From NCBI GenBank assembly GCA_017395685.1, contig JAFQOD010000070.1, forward strand, positions 1-62,863: a DNA stretch of 62,863 bases, given 5' to 3'. The position numbers were made by a program, and so were the translations under genes. Shown piece after piece: positions 1-9,172 of this stretch. The stretch is from Clostridia bacterium (GTDB lineage: Bacteria; Bacillota; Clostridia; Christensenellales; Aristaeellaceae). Each line of letters begins with the position of its first letter. Within the stretch, counting starts at the first letter, position 1. Under the pieces are notes generated by a model, which was given only the letters and a program-made list of their open reading frames with translations, was not told the origin of the DNA and did not search any database.

Positions 1-51
1 GGTGCCGATGTTTACGTGCGGCTTATTGCGTACGAATTTTTCCTTTGCCAT
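1..51 (-). CDS. tuf: Elongation factor Tu, N-terminal fragment (gene continues off the left edge)
   Basis: Only the first 17 codons are in the window. They read MAKEKFVRNKPHVNIGT, the nearly invariant start of bacterial EF-Tu, the GTPase that carries aminoacyl-tRNA to the ribosome. The ATG is preceded by an AGGAGGG ribosome binding site. It lies downstream of tRNA-Gly on the same strand, an arrangement also known for E. coli tufB, so tRNA and tuf may share a transcript. The GTP-binding motifs lie outside the window. Confidence 0.93.
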   Translation of the reverse strand, partial: MAKEKFVRNKPHVNIGT

Positions 52-169
52 GGGGATTTCCCTCCTGTTTCCTGTTTTAACGTAATGATGCCGGGCTAAC
101 AGCCGGGCGAACCAGAGAAAGCCGGCATCCGCCGGTGGTCTTCTATGCTGCTAAAAGCAGGCATAGCAG
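52..169 (-). other. tRNA-Gly to tuf spacer with two inverted repeats
   Basis: No gene is seen here. An 8-bp perfect inverted repeat GATGCCGG/CCGGCATC spans about 88-128, and a second imperfect hairpin CTATGC-TGC/GCA-GCATAG lies about 143-167. These could mark tRNA 3' processing or a tuf leader; neither ends in a T-run on the minus strand, so they are not obvious terminators. Confidence 0.4.
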
Positions 170-243
170 TGGAGCGGGTGATGGGAATCGAACCCACGTG
201 GTCAGCTTGGGAAGCTGGAGTTCTACCATTGAACTACACCCGC
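170..243 (-). tRNA. tRNA-Gly (anticodon UCC), CCA encoded
   Basis: The minus strand folds into a full cloverleaf: acceptor stem GCGGGTG/CACCCGC, D-loop AGTTCAATGGTAGAAC, anticodon loop CTTCCCA giving UCC, T-arm GGGTTCGATTCCC, discriminator U and an encoded CCA at 170-172. Discriminator U is typical for glycine tRNA. It lies upstream of tuf and just downstream of a strong promoter. Confidence 0.96.
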
Positions 244-254
244 ACGCAATTACT

Positions 255-283
255 ATTCTACCTAAATTTCCTTCACTTGTCAA
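255..283 (-). promoter_or_regulatory. Housekeeping promoter for tRNA-Gly/tuf
   Basis: Read on the minus strand: -35 TTGACA (278-283), 17-nt spacer, -10 TAGAAT (255-260). Transcription would start about 5 nt before the tRNA. Confidence 0.85.
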
Positions 284-332
284 CACATACAATAAATTTT
301 TTTGTCCTTGCAGGACTTTTTCTTCCCCGGTT

Positions 333-351
333 GAACATATGAATCATGTTC
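333..351. promoter_or_regulatory. Dyad GAACAT-N7-ATGTTC before the transglutaminase gene
   Basis: A perfect 6-bp inverted repeat separated by 7 nt, lying 8 nt before the AGGAGG ribosome binding site of the next gene. It could be an operator; no known regulator is assigned. It is not a LexA/DinR box, which needs GAAC-N4-GTTC. Confidence 0.35.
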
Positions 352-372
352 ATATTCAAAGGAGGATGCCTG

Positions 373-1731
373 ATGTATTCTGATTTGAAATATTTATCCA
401 CTCCTCTTCCCGAAGATATTCTGAAACTCAAATATTTCGGCGATTTTGATCGGCTGATCAGCGTTATTGATAAGAAGCTTGAAAATCCCTCGCTCCCCAT
501 TGCCATGCGCAATCGGCTTGAATATGAAAAGCTGATCACACCGCTTTGGATCCGTGCCTATCCCCATGATCAGGAAAAGGCGCTCCAGATGCTCCGTGAA
601 TGCTTTGGCGATTTTTCCGAAGCAGAACTGGAACAGCTTCGGGATGACGATGCAGTGGAATGGGCCTACATCAACGGCAAAGTGCATTACAAAAATAATT
701 TCCTCGGCAATCTGATCAAGACCCGGCCCCAGTATGAAGCAAGGGTATTGGATGAAAATCGGCTGACTTACAAACGGGAAAATGCCAAACTGCTTAACAG
801 CATCATGGAGCGTATGAAAAATGAAGGAAAGCTGATCTGCCGGTTCCATATTCGCTCCACTATGACCATCGATGCTCTCCCTGGCCGGGAGGGACAAAAA
901 GTATATGCACATCTGCCGCTGCCCATTGAATATGCCCAAGTCAAAAATTTCAATATTCTTTCCGTCAGCCATCCTGATGCCGTGATCGCCCCTTCTGATT
1001 ATCCCCAGCGCACCATCTGCTTCCATGATGTTCCTGATCGCCCCTTCACCATCGAATATACCTACGAAACCCATATGCATTATGTAAACCCCGATCCGGA
1101 TAAGGTAATTGATCAACAGCCTACTTTTTATACCGAGGAATACGCCCCCCACATTCTTTTCACCCCGTATCTGAAAGCACTGGCAAAAGAAATCATCGGC
1201 GATGAAACCAATCCCCTTCTGAAGGCCCGAAAAATCTATGATTTCATCACCACCAAAATGATCTACTGCTATATGCGCCCGTATTTCACCATGCCCAACG
1301 TTCCCGAATATGGGGCATCCTGCATGAAAGGTGATTGCGGCGTGCAGGCGCTCCTGTTCATCACGCTTTGCCGGATCGCCGGGATTCCTGCCCGCTGGCA
1401 GGCCGGCCTTGAAGTGAGTCCCCTGGATGTGGGCAGCCATGACTGGGCCCAATTCTATGTCGCCCCTTACGGCTGGCTCTTTGCCGATCCTTCTTTCGGT
1501 GGCGCCGCCTGGCGGATGGGGCATATGGATCGGTGGAATTTCTATTTTGGCAATCTGGATCCCTTCCGTATGCCTGCCAATTCCGAATACCAGCATGATT
1601 TTTACGTTCCCTATAAAAACCACCGCTATGATCCTTATGATAACCAGGATGGCGAAGCGGAATACGAGGATGCTTCTGTTCCCGGCCCAGCCTGGCACAG
1701 CCATCACGAAGCATTGAAGATTGAGTATTGA
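373..1731 (+). CDS. Transglutaminase-like cysteine-protease-fold protein
   Basis: A 452-residue protein with a transglutaminase core in its C-terminal half. The expected Cys-His-Asp triad is visible: Cys322 in KGDCGVQALL, His in GSHDWAQFYV about 30 residues on, and Asp in WLFADPSFGG. The N-terminal 250 residues are not recognised and may be an alpha-helical and beta-sandwich extension. There is no signal peptide, so it is predicted cytoplasmic. The start was set at 373 because AGGAGG lies 8 nt upstream; an in-frame ATG at 346 has no binding site. Bacterial members of this fold act as proteases or amidases more often than crosslinking enzymes; the substrate is unknown. It is monocistronic, ended by the hairpin at 1749. 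Confidence 0.8.
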   Translation: MYSDLKYLSTPLPEDILKLKYFGDFDRLISVIDKKLENPSLPIAMRNRLEYEKLITPLWIRAYPHDQEKALQMLRECFGDFSEAELEQLRDDDAVEWAYINGKVHYKNNFLGNLIKTRPQYEARVLDENRLTYKRENAKLLNSIMERMKNEGKLICRFHIRSTMTIDALPGREGQKVYAHLPLPIEYAQVKNFNILSVSHPDAVIAPSDYPQRTICFHDVPDRPFTIEYTYETHMHYVNPDPDKVIDQQPTFYTEEYAPHILFTPYLKALAKEIIGDETNPLLKARKIYDFITTKMIYCYMRPYFTMPNVPEYGASCMKGDCGVQALLFITLCRIAGIPARWQAGLEVSPLDVGSHDWAQFYVAPYGWLFADPSFGGAAWRMGHMDRWNFYFGNLDPFRMPANSEYQHDFYVPYKNHRYDPYDNQDGEAEYEDASVPGPAWHSHHEALKIEY

Positions 1732-1748
1732 CCAAATAGAGATTGAAA

Positions 1749-1776
1749 AAAGGGCGCATGCTATTGCGTCCTTTTT
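1749..1776. terminator. Convergent terminator between transglutaminase and acetyltransferase genes
   Basis: AAAGGGCGCA pairs with TGCGTCCTTT (one G-T pair), six-nt loop, T-run on the plus strand and A-run before it for the minus strand. Confidence 0.8.
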
Positions 1777-1788
1777 ATAAAGTATTTT

Positions 1789-2337
1789 TCAATATTCATC
1801 TTTCAGGACGCCGTACCATACTTCATCTACAACGCCCTGGTTGTTCTTACCAGCGGCACGCAGCGTGCCTTCGTACCGCATGCCGATTTTCTGCATCACA
1901 CGCCCGGAGTTGGGATTATTCTTATCGTGAGTAGCGGCAATTCTGTTAAATCCCGCTTCTTCAAACAAATAGCGGATTACTGCCTTTCCTGCTTCCGGCA
2001 TGATGCCCTTCCCCCACCACTTTCTGCCCATACAGTAACCAAGTGTGGCAGCAGAGATTTCTTCATTTATCTGAACAACAGAAATATTGCCAATCAGCTC
2101 TCCGGTTTCCTTCAGCTCAATCCCCCAGTTATAATAATCCTGCTTTTCATAATTCTTAACCCAATATCCAAGCAGCATCCGGGTCACATCAGCATTTGGA
2201 TGCGTTGGCCAGGTCAGGAACCGGGTCACATGATCGTCACTTGCCCAGTTCTGATACATTGCATCCCCATCCTCCAGCCGGAATTTCCTGAGAATCAGCC
2301 GATTGGTATGTAATTCTTTTGTGCCGCAATGATTCAT
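1789..2337 (-). CDS. GNAT acetyltransferase, RimJ/RimL-like
   Basis: A 182-residue Gcn5-related N-acetyltransferase. Family signs: TNRLILRKFRLEDG near the start, the acetyl-CoA pyrophosphate loop region GRKWWGKGIMPEAGKAVIRYLFEE, and the closing NPNSGRVMQKIGMRYEG segment where Asn packs near CoA. RimJ/RimL-type enzymes acetylate protein N-termini or small amines; the substrate cannot be told. The start at 2337 has GAAGGA upstream, whereas 13 in-frame residues further upstream lack a site. It lies downstream of guaB on the same strand but beyond a guaB terminator. Confidence 0.85.
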   Translation of the reverse strand: MNHCGTKELHTNRLILRKFRLEDGDAMYQNWASDDHVTRFLTWPTHPNADVTRMLLGYWVKNYEKQDYYNWGIELKETGELIGNISVVQINEEISAATLGYCMGRKWWGKGIMPEAGKAVIRYLFEEAGFNRIAATHDKNNPNSGRVMQKIGMRYEGTLRAAGKNNQGVVDEVWYGVLKDEY

Positions 2338-2363
2338 AAATTTCTTCCTTCTGCAAAACAGCA

Positions 2364-2398
2364 CAAGGCGCCGCACCTTTACCGGATGCTGCGCCTTG
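2364..2398 (-). terminator. Probable guaB terminator
   Basis: Stem CAAGGCGC/GCGCCTTG extended by GCA/TGC across one mismatch. The T-run beyond it on the minus strand is weak (TTTT), so some read-through into the acetyltransferase gene is possible. Confidence 0.55.
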
Positions 2399-2417
2399 CT
2401 AATTATCCTAATACCAA

Positions 2418-3941
<1,524 letters not shown>

Positions 3942-4013
3942 TCATTTTCGTGATTTTTCCGAATGAAAAATTCATCTTTGGCTATAATATACGTTTTTTG
4001 TAAGAATAGGTTT

Positions 4014-4172
4014 TTATTCCTCCGGATCAGGGTGCATACGTTTTTCAGCATCTTTTTTCTTGTTTGGAATGATCCGGGAAACAGGCGCAAAATCCCACCG
4101 GATTCTTTTCTCCTTATCGATTTCCTTTTTGGCCTTCTTGGAAAGCTTCTCTTTCTCAACAAATTTCTTCAT
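4014..4172 (-). CDS. Small basic conserved-type protein (52 residues) coupled to the MazG-like gene
   Basis: A 52-residue, very lysine-rich ORF (MKKFVEKEKLSKKAKKE at its start, then a WDFAPVSRIIPNKKK segment). GAGG lies 7 nt before the ATG at 4172; a further ATG at 4178 overlaps the upstream stop codon as ATGA, so translational coupling is likely. From memory, small Clostridia proteins with the same KLSKKA...W.fsPVtR layout are common but unnamed; that was not checked. Its charge suggests nucleic-acid or ribosome binding, an inference only. Confidence 0.65.
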   Translation of the reverse strand: MKKFVEKEKLSKKAKKEIDKEKRIRWDFAPVSRIIPNKKKDAEKRMHPDPEE

Positions 4173-4174
4173 TT

Positions 4175-4480
4175 TCATTCCTCGCTGATCCTTCTGTTGA
4201 CCCCATCCTGCATCTGATACACCCTTCTTCTATTTTTTTCAATTTTCTGCATTAATTCTTTTTCCAGATCCACATTCAGGATTTTGGAAAGGCCCAGCAG
4301 ATAGATCATTACATCCGCCATTTCCTCCCCTACACTGCCCTTTTTCCGGATATAGGCATCCCATATTTCAGAAACCTCTCCATGCAGGTAGCAGATTTCC
4401 ATAGGAATATCCGTCACATTAAAATGCTTTTCCAGTTTATTCATATAAACGATTTCTGATAATTCCTTTAAATCAATCAT
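4175..4480 (-). CDS. MazG-like nucleotide pyrophosphohydrolase
   Basis: A 101-residue all-alpha NTP pyrophosphatase-type protein. Metal-ligand segments are visible: HGEVSEIWDAY about residue 35 and GEEMADVMIYLLGL about residue 51, matching the ExxE...ExxD pattern of the MazG/dUTPase superfamily. Such proteins hydrolyse non-canonical or excess NTPs to NMP and pyrophosphate. The start has GGAGG 7 nt upstream. It forms a tight pair with the small basic gene that follows on the minus strand. Confidence 0.75.
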   Translation of the reverse strand: MIDLKELSEIVYMNKLEKHFNVTDIPMEICYLHGEVSEIWDAYIRKKGSVGEEMADVMIYLLGLSKILNVDLEKELMQKIEKNRRRVYQMQDGVNRRISEE

Positions 4481-4556
4481 AGAAGCCTCCGTTATTTCTT
4501 TTCTTCATTATACTTCCCCATCATTTTCCCGTCAAGAAACGTCCTCAATTCCCCCC

Positions 4557-4585
4557 TTGCATCAATTTCTCAGGCATGATATCAT
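4557..4585 (+). promoter_or_regulatory. Candidate promoter for the alpha-galactosidase gene
   Basis: TTGCAT (4557-4562), 17-nt spacer, TATCAT (4580-4585). The -10 is a 5/6 match, the -35 weaker. Confidence 0.5.
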
Positions 4586-4622
4586 TGAAGCAATTCAAAT
4601 CGCTTATAAGGGAGGTTTATTT

Positions 4623-5753
4623 ATGCTGGTTCATCGTCCGCCCATGGGCTGGAATACCTGGAATACCTTCGGATGGGAAATTTCTGATTCTCTGATCCGT
4701 GAAAGCACCGAAGCTTTTATTGCCCTTGGCCTTAAAGATGCAGGCTATCAATACATCGTCATCGATGATTGCTGGAGCAAAAAGCTGCGTGATCCCGAGA
4801 CTGATTGCCTGGTGCCCGATCCCGATAAATTCCCCCACGGCATGAAATCAGTTTCGGATTTTGTGCACGAAAAAGGGCTGAAATTCGGCATGTATTCCTG
4901 CGCCGGTCAGCGCACCTGCGGGGATCATCCCGGCTCCTTCGATCATGAATTCCTGGATGCAAAAACCTTTGCCTCCTGGGGCGTGGATTTTCTGAAATAT
5001 GATTTCTGCTATAAGCCCCACGGCATTGAAGGGGAATTGCTCTATCGCCGGATGGGTATGGCCTTGCGCGCATCCGGAAGGGATATTCTTTTCTCTGCCT
5101 GCAATTGGGGCAGTGATAACGTATGGCAGTGGATCCGCTCCACCGGCGCCCATATGTATCGCTCCACTGGTGATATTTTTGATAATCCCGAATCCTATCG
5201 CCGCATTGCTGTCAGCCAGCTGGATAAGCTGGGTGCTTCTGCTCCTCAATGCTTCAATGATGTAGATATGCTTACCGTTGGCATGTATGGCAAGGGGCTG
5301 GTCGGTTCCGAAGGCTGCAATGATGCTGATTACCGCAGCCAATTCTCCCTGTGGTGCATGTTCTCCGCCCCCTTGATGTTGGGCTGTGATATCCGCAAAA
5401 TGAATGAAGAAACCCGGAAGCTGGTCACCAATCCCGATCTGATCCGCATCAATCAGGATCAGGAGGCACGGCCGCCCATCATCGGCCATCACCCCTGGAA
5501 TGATAAGCTGCTGATCCTGTTCAAGCACCTGGATGACGGCACATATGCCCTGGGCGTTTTCAACATGGAAGAAAAGGAAGCTGAAGTGGGTGTTACCTTC
5601 TCGGATTACGGCCTGCCCGCTTCCGCCGGATATGATCTTGCGGTCCGTGATATCCTGAACGGCGGCGAAGAAGAAACCCATCGGGAATACATGCGGGTAA
5701 AAGTGGGCAATCATGACTGCCGCATGTTCATCGCCCGGCTGGTGAAAAGATGA
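4623..5753 (+). CDS. Alpha-galactosidase, glycoside hydrolase family 27
   Basis: A 376-residue enzyme that releases terminal alpha-linked galactose from substrates such as raffinose or galactomannan side chains. Family 27 marks: PPMGWNTWNTFG at the start, the DD pair in IVIDDCW, nucleophile Asp127 in LKYDFC, and Arg180...Asp184 in YRSTGDIF as the acid/base region (by alignment with human alpha-galactosidase A). NDVDML follows at about 212-217. There is no signal peptide, so it would act on imported oligosaccharide. The start was chosen by GGGAGG upstream; 22 in-frame residues before it lack a site. It overlaps the next gene by ATGA and lies near a ROK kinase and pgi. Confidence 0.92.
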   Translation: MLVHRPPMGWNTWNTFGWEISDSLIRESTEAFIALGLKDAGYQYIVIDDCWSKKLRDPETDCLVPDPDKFPHGMKSVSDFVHEKGLKFGMYSCAGQRTCGDHPGSFDHEFLDAKTFASWGVDFLKYDFCYKPHGIEGELLYRRMGMALRASGRDILFSACNWGSDNVWQWIRSTGAHMYRSTGDIFDNPESYRRIAVSQLDKLGASAPQCFNDVDMLTVGMYGKGLVGSEGCNDADYRSQFSLWCMFSAPLMLGCDIRKMNEETRKLVTNPDLIRINQDQEARPPIIGHHPWNDKLLILFKHLDDGTYALGVFNMEEKEAEVGVTFSDYGLPASAGYDLAVRDILNGGEEETHREYMRVKVGNHDCRMFIARLVKR

Positions 5754-5938
5754 TCTGTTCCCGTTGCGGCAAGGATTTGACTGCCAATGAAACAGGGCTT
5801 TCCCGGAAGCTGATCAACCGGGGAACAAAAGAATTCTTCTGTCTTCAATGCTTGAGCGCCGATTTCAAGGTATCCGTAGACAGCCTGATCCGCATGATCG
5901 ATGATTTCCGCCGTGCCGGATGCACCCTATTCTTATAA
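5750..5938 (+). CDS. Small double-CXXC zinc-ribbon-like protein
   Basis: A 62-residue protein with CSRCGKDL near the N-terminus and CLQCLSADF about 30 residues later, which could bind one zinc ion. The remainder is a short helix ending in a basic stretch. The start codon overlaps the alpha-galactosidase stop as ATGA, so its translation probably depends on that gene. Small zinc-ribbon proteins of this kind occur as stand-alone genes in Clostridia; no function is known to me. A strong terminator follows immediately. Confidence 0.7.
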   Translation: MICSRCGKDLTANETGLSRKLINRGTKEFFCLQCLSADFKVSVDSLIRMIDDFRRAGCTLFL

Positions 5939-5944
5939 AGAAAC

Positions 5945-5975
5945 GCCGCCCGGAGGCTTCTTTCCTCCAGGCGGC
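5945..5975. terminator. Convergent terminator (GCCGCC-GGAGG hairpin)
   Basis: GCCGCC-C-GGAGG pairs with CCTCC-A-GGCGGC around a 7-nt loop. It serves the plus-strand galactosidase pair and the minus-strand ROK kinase. Confidence 0.85.
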
Positions 5976-5981
5976 TTATCT

Positions 5982-6914
5982 TTACATCATCACTTTATCC
6001 AGCATGGCGGCGCCGATAATGCCGGCGTCATTGCCCAGAATGGCCGGCACAATATCAGGGCATCCCACCAATTCCGGTTCATCCACCATTTTATAAACAG
6101 CCTTTTGCAGCGGGATAAACAATTGGTCCCCGGCAGCGCTCACCCCGCCTCCGATCACCACCCGCTCTGGGCCGAACACGGCAATCAAATTGCTGATGCC
6201 AATGGCCAGATGACGGATATATTCCTCCAAAATCAGGTTGGCTGCCGGATCATTCATGGCAGATGCATCAAAAACCATTTTGGCATTGGGTCTTCCCTGA
6301 TTTTCAGAAATCATCCGTTGGAGCACAGGTGAATTGCTCCTCTCTGCCTCTTCCATCAAAGAAGTGGCTGAGGCATAGGTTTCCAGGCATCCGATTTTCC
6401 CGCAGGAGCAGGGCTTTCCATGATCATGAATCACCATATGCCCCGGCTCCAGGCCGATACCATTGCCCCCAAGAAACAATTTGCCATTATGAATATAGCT
6501 GCCTCCGATACCAGTGCCCAAAGTGAGCATCAGGCAGCTTTTTACTTTCTTTGCCGCGCCATGGATCAATTCCCCGACAGCGGCACAATCGGCGTCATTG
6601 GCAAGATAAACAGGGGTTTCTCCCATATACTTTTTTAGTTCTTTCCGGATATCGCAATGCTTCCATCCCAGGTTATTGGCATGGATGATCACCTGGCTGC
6701 CGGGAATCAGAGTGCTGGGAATGCCAAAGCCCACACTGGCAACCGCCCCCATCGCAAGTACCGCTTCAGCGATTTCCTTTACTGCTTCCTTGAACGGTTT
6801 ATTCCTGTTCATCGGCAGAGTAACCCGCTCCACAATCTGGTTATCCTCACTCACTACGCCGATTTTTACGGACATTCCCCCAAGATCCACACCGATACGT
6901 TTTCCTGCGGCCAT
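5982..6914 (-). CDS. ROK-family sugar kinase (glucokinase-like)
   Basis: A 310-residue ROK protein. It has the phosphate-binding DLGGMSVKIGVV at the N-terminus, the catalytic LANDADCAAVGE, LTLGTGIGGSYI, and a zinc site CSCGKIGCLETYAS (CXCGXXGCXE). No N-terminal helix-turn-helix is present, so it is an enzyme, not a ROK repressor. Glucokinase activity is the most likely role: ATP-dependent phosphorylation of glucose, feeding pgi just upstream. AGGAGG lies 9 nt before the chosen ATG; a 19-residue upstream extension lacks a site. Confidence 0.88.
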   Translation of the reverse strand: MAAGKRIGVDLGGMSVKIGVVSEDNQIVERVTLPMNRNKPFKEAVKEIAEAVLAMGAVASVGFGIPSTLIPGSQVIIHANNLGWKHCDIRKELKKYMGETPVYLANDADCAAVGELIHGAAKKVKSCLMLTLGTGIGGSYIHNGKLFLGGNGIGLEPGHMVIHDHGKPCSCGKIGCLETYASATSLMEEAERSNSPVLQRMISENQGRPNAKMVFDASAMNDPAANLILEEYIRHLAIGISNLIAVFGPERVVIGGGVSAAGDQLFIPLQKAVYKMVDEPELVGCPDIVPAILGNDAGIIGAAMLDKVMM

Positions 6915-7000
6915 TCCATCCGCCTCCTGTAAATCACATATTGCATACGAATGAATCAATACTTCTACCAAGAATCAAAAATTCCTGCATAATATACGCA

Positions 7001-7038
7001 AAGAAGGCTTCCCATAGATTCTATCGGGAAGCCTTCTT
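7001..7038 (-). terminator. pgi terminator
   Basis: A 13-bp perfect stem, AAGAAGGCTTCCC with GGGAAGCCTTCTT, 12-nt loop. The U-run on the minus strand is short and the stem's own A/T end serves it. Confidence 0.8.
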
Positions 7039-7050
7039 TTCATTGGTTAA

Positions 7051-8631
7051 TCAGATATTCAGCAGATCGCTGTATACCTTCAGGGCACCGTCGGTTTCGT
7101 GCGCCAGCACTTTCTTGGCCAGCACCTTACCCAGCTGCACGCCCTCCTGATCGAAGGAATTGAGATTCCACAGGAAGCCCTGGAACATCACCTTGTTTTC
7201 ATAATGGGCAAGCAGCGCACCCAGAGCGCCTGGGGTCAGCTTTTCGCCGATGATAATGCTGGAAGGCCGGCCGCCCTCAAAATTCTTATTGCGGTTTTCA
7301 TCCTGCTTGCCGCATGCAAAGGCAACAATCTGGGCAGCCACGTTGGCGCACAGCTTCTGTTGGCTGGTGCTGCCCTGGATCACCAAATCAGTGCCCATCT
7401 GGCTGTTCTTAAAGCCCATAAACTGCAGGGGGATAATATCCGTTCCCTGATGCAGCAGCTGATAGAAGGAATGCTGGCCGTTGGTGCCGGGTTCGCCAAA
7501 GATGACAGGGCCGGTCACGTAATCAACGGGTTCGCCGTTCCGGTTTACGGATTTGCCATTGGATTCCATATCCAACTGCTGCAGATGGGCAGGGAAGCGG
7601 GAAAGCGCCTGGGAATAAGGCAGCACCGCAGTGGTGGGATAGCCCAGCACATTGCGTTCATAAACGCCGATTACAGCGTCCAGCATGGCAGGGTTCTGCG
7701 TCAATTCCTGATTCTTGGCCGTCGCATCGGCAACAGCTGCCCCATTGAGGAACCGGGCGAATACATCAGCGCCAAAGGCCAGGGAAAGCACCGCGCCGCC
7801 CACGGCAGAGGTGGAAGAATAACGACCGCCAATGTAATCATCCATAAAGAAGGCCGCCAGATAATCGGCGCTCTTGGCCAAGGGAGAGGTTTCACTGGTC
7901 ACGGCGATCATATGCCGGGAAGGATCCAGGCCCGCATTCTTCAGCGCATCCTTCACAAAGGATTCATTGGTCAGGGTTTCCAGGGTAGTGCCGGATTTGG
8001 AAACCAGCACAAAAATGGAATGGGCAAGATCAATCTTGTGGAGCACGCCCGCAGCATCATCAGGATCCACATTACTGATAAATTCAGCCTTCATCTTATG
8101 GGTATTATTGACGATGGCCCAGTTTTCCAGGGCAAGATACATGGCCCGGGGGCCCAGATCGCTGCCGCCGATACCAATCTGCACAACGGTGGTGAATTTT
8201 TCGCCGGCTGCATTGGTGATTTCCCCGGCATGCACTTTATTGGCAAATTCCGCCACCTTCTTTTGCTGTTCCAGATAGAAGGCACGCTTATCCACGCCGT
8301 CAGCCATCACCGCATCCCCCAGCTGACCACGGGTCAGATGATGAAGCACAAGACGCTTTTCACCGGTGTTGATGACCGCGCCATTATAGAGCGCCTCAAA
8401 CTTTTCTGCCAGTTGAGCGTCCTTTGCAAGCGCCGCAAGGGCAGAGAGAATTTTATCATTAACAGGGCGGGCTGCATAATTGAAATCAAGCCCTTCCCCC
8501 ATGGGCACGGTGTAGTTCTTTACACGTTCTGCCCCGTTTTCACCGGCCATCGCTGCAGCCAGATTGATTTTTTCTACCTTCTGCAGTTCCTGATAGGATG
8601 ACAATTGATCCATATTCTTCCACTGAATCAT
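7051..8631 (-). CDS. pgi: Glucose-6-phosphate isomerase
   Basis: A 526-residue enzyme interconverting glucose-6-phosphate and fructose-6-phosphate in glycolysis. Recognised by VVQIGIGGSDLGPRAMYLALE, the SKSGTTLET phosphate-binding loop, and GGRYSSTSAVGGAVLSLAFG, with the catalytic Glu in GEPGTNGQHSFYQLLHQG. The length fits the long bacterial form. The start is set at 8631 where GGGAGG precedes the ATG. It is transcribed on its own and faces away from the T-box operon. With the ROK kinase and alpha-galactosidase nearby it suggests a small sugar-use neighbourhood. Confidence 0.96.
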   Translation of the reverse strand: MIQWKNMDQLSSYQELQKVEKINLAAAMAGENGAERVKNYTVPMGEGLDFNYAARPVNDKILSALAALAKDAQLAEKFEALYNGAVINTGEKRLVLHHLTRGQLGDAVMADGVDKRAFYLEQQKKVAEFANKVHAGEITNAAGEKFTTVVQIGIGGSDLGPRAMYLALENWAIVNNTHKMKAEFISNVDPDDAAGVLHKIDLAHSIFVLVSKSGTTLETLTNESFVKDALKNAGLDPSRHMIAVTSETSPLAKSADYLAAFFMDDYIGGRYSSTSAVGGAVLSLAFGADVFARFLNGAAVADATAKNQELTQNPAMLDAVIGVYERNVLGYPTTAVLPYSQALSRFPAHLQQLDMESNGKSVNRNGEPVDYVTGPVIFGEPGTNGQHSFYQLLHQGTDIIPLQFMGFKNSQMGTDLVIQGSTSQQKLCANVAAQIVAFACGKQDENRNKNFEGGRPSSIIIGEKLTPGALGALLAHYENKVMFQGFLWNLNSFDQEGVQLGKVLAKKVLAHETDGALKVYSDLLNI

Positions 8632-8843
8632 GACAGGCCCTCCCATGCTTAATGAAATCATTTGAAAATCATGCCGGAAATATTATACTACGCCGCTCCC
8701 GCAATTTCAAGAATGTTCTTTGAATCTGAATAATTTCTCTTTGCCTTCCAATTAAGCGATAATGAATAGCAATCATAACGCAATGGATTCTTATCACATG
8801 ATTTTTTATTATGTTTTTCGATTGTTTTTTCCAAAATTTCTGC

Positions 8844-8872
8844 TTGACAAGCATGCGCCGTCGGGATAAAAT
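8844..8872 (+). promoter_or_regulatory. Promoter of the T-box operon
   Basis: TTGACA (8844-8849), 17 nt, TAAAAT (8867-8872). It places the RNA start near 8879, right before the T-box fold. Confidence 0.9.
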
Positions 8873-8878
8873 ATCCAT

Positions 8879-9151
8879 AATTTCATATCACTTGAAAGAC
8901 GATGACGAAGTCGGCCGAAACGGATGCTTTCAGAGAGCCGGTGGTTGGTGTAAACCGGCAGCGGAGGTTTCAAGTGCCCATCCCTTCCGAGTTGAAATCT
9001 TGAAATGTTTTCAAAGTAGAGGTTTACGTGAGGCTGCGTGAATGCACAGGGTTTGTTGGAACCCATTGAGGGGCAGCAACAGCTGCAATTTGAGTGGTAC
9101 CGCGGATGTATTTTCACCCGTCTCAAAGCAAGAACTTTGGGACGGTTTTTT
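8879..9151 (+). promoter_or_regulatory. T-box riboswitch, candidate specifier AUC (isoleucine)
   Basis: A tRNA-sensing leader that allows read-through when the matching tRNA is uncharged. Visible parts: stem I with AGAGAG (8931-8936) and apical hairpin CCGGT...ACCGG containing TTGGTGTAA; the lower 3' side CATCCCTTCCGAG resembling the usual specifier-CCTTTGAG region; the T-box GAGTGGTACCGCGG at 9092-9105; and a terminator at 9118. Aligning with the well-known glyQS leader puts the specifier at 8980-8982, AUC. The acceptor bulge TGGT demands discriminator A, which fits tRNA-Ile and rejects His (C) and Ser (G). A competing 9-bp pairing, 8889-8897 with 8968-8976, makes the specifier call uncertain. 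Confidence 0.88.
9118..9151 (+). terminator. T-box regulated terminator
   Basis: CCGTCTCAAAG pairs with CTTTGGGACGG (one G-T pair), 6-nt loop, six Ts. It overlaps the antiterminator partner region as expected for a T-box. Confidence 0.9.
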
Positions 9152-9172
9152 ATTTGAAGGAGGTTAGCGAGC

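Noticed and set aside
333-351. LexA/DinR site
   Set aside because: Half-sites are 7 nt apart inside GAACAT/ATGTTC rather than GAAC-N4-GTTC, and the gene is not a repair gene.
394-1707. 437-codon open frame opposite the transglutaminase gene
   Set aside because: No ribosome binding site and no recognisable protein; the plus strand protein has a clear fold and triad, so this is a codon-composition shadow.
3963-4217. 84-codon plus-strand Leu/Phe-rich frame
   Set aside because: Antisense to the small basic gene; the hydrophobic look is the complement of lysine codons.
7099-8601. Long plus-strand frame (500 codons) opposite pgi
   Set aside because: Antisense to a highly conserved gene; His/Gly/Gln-rich composition typical of a shadow frame.
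8976-8985. Other T-box specifiers: GCC (Ala), CAU (His), UCC (Ser)
   Set aside because: His and Ser do not fit the TGGT bulge (needs discriminator A). Ala cannot be excluded by discriminator but is shifted by three or more bases from the expected place.
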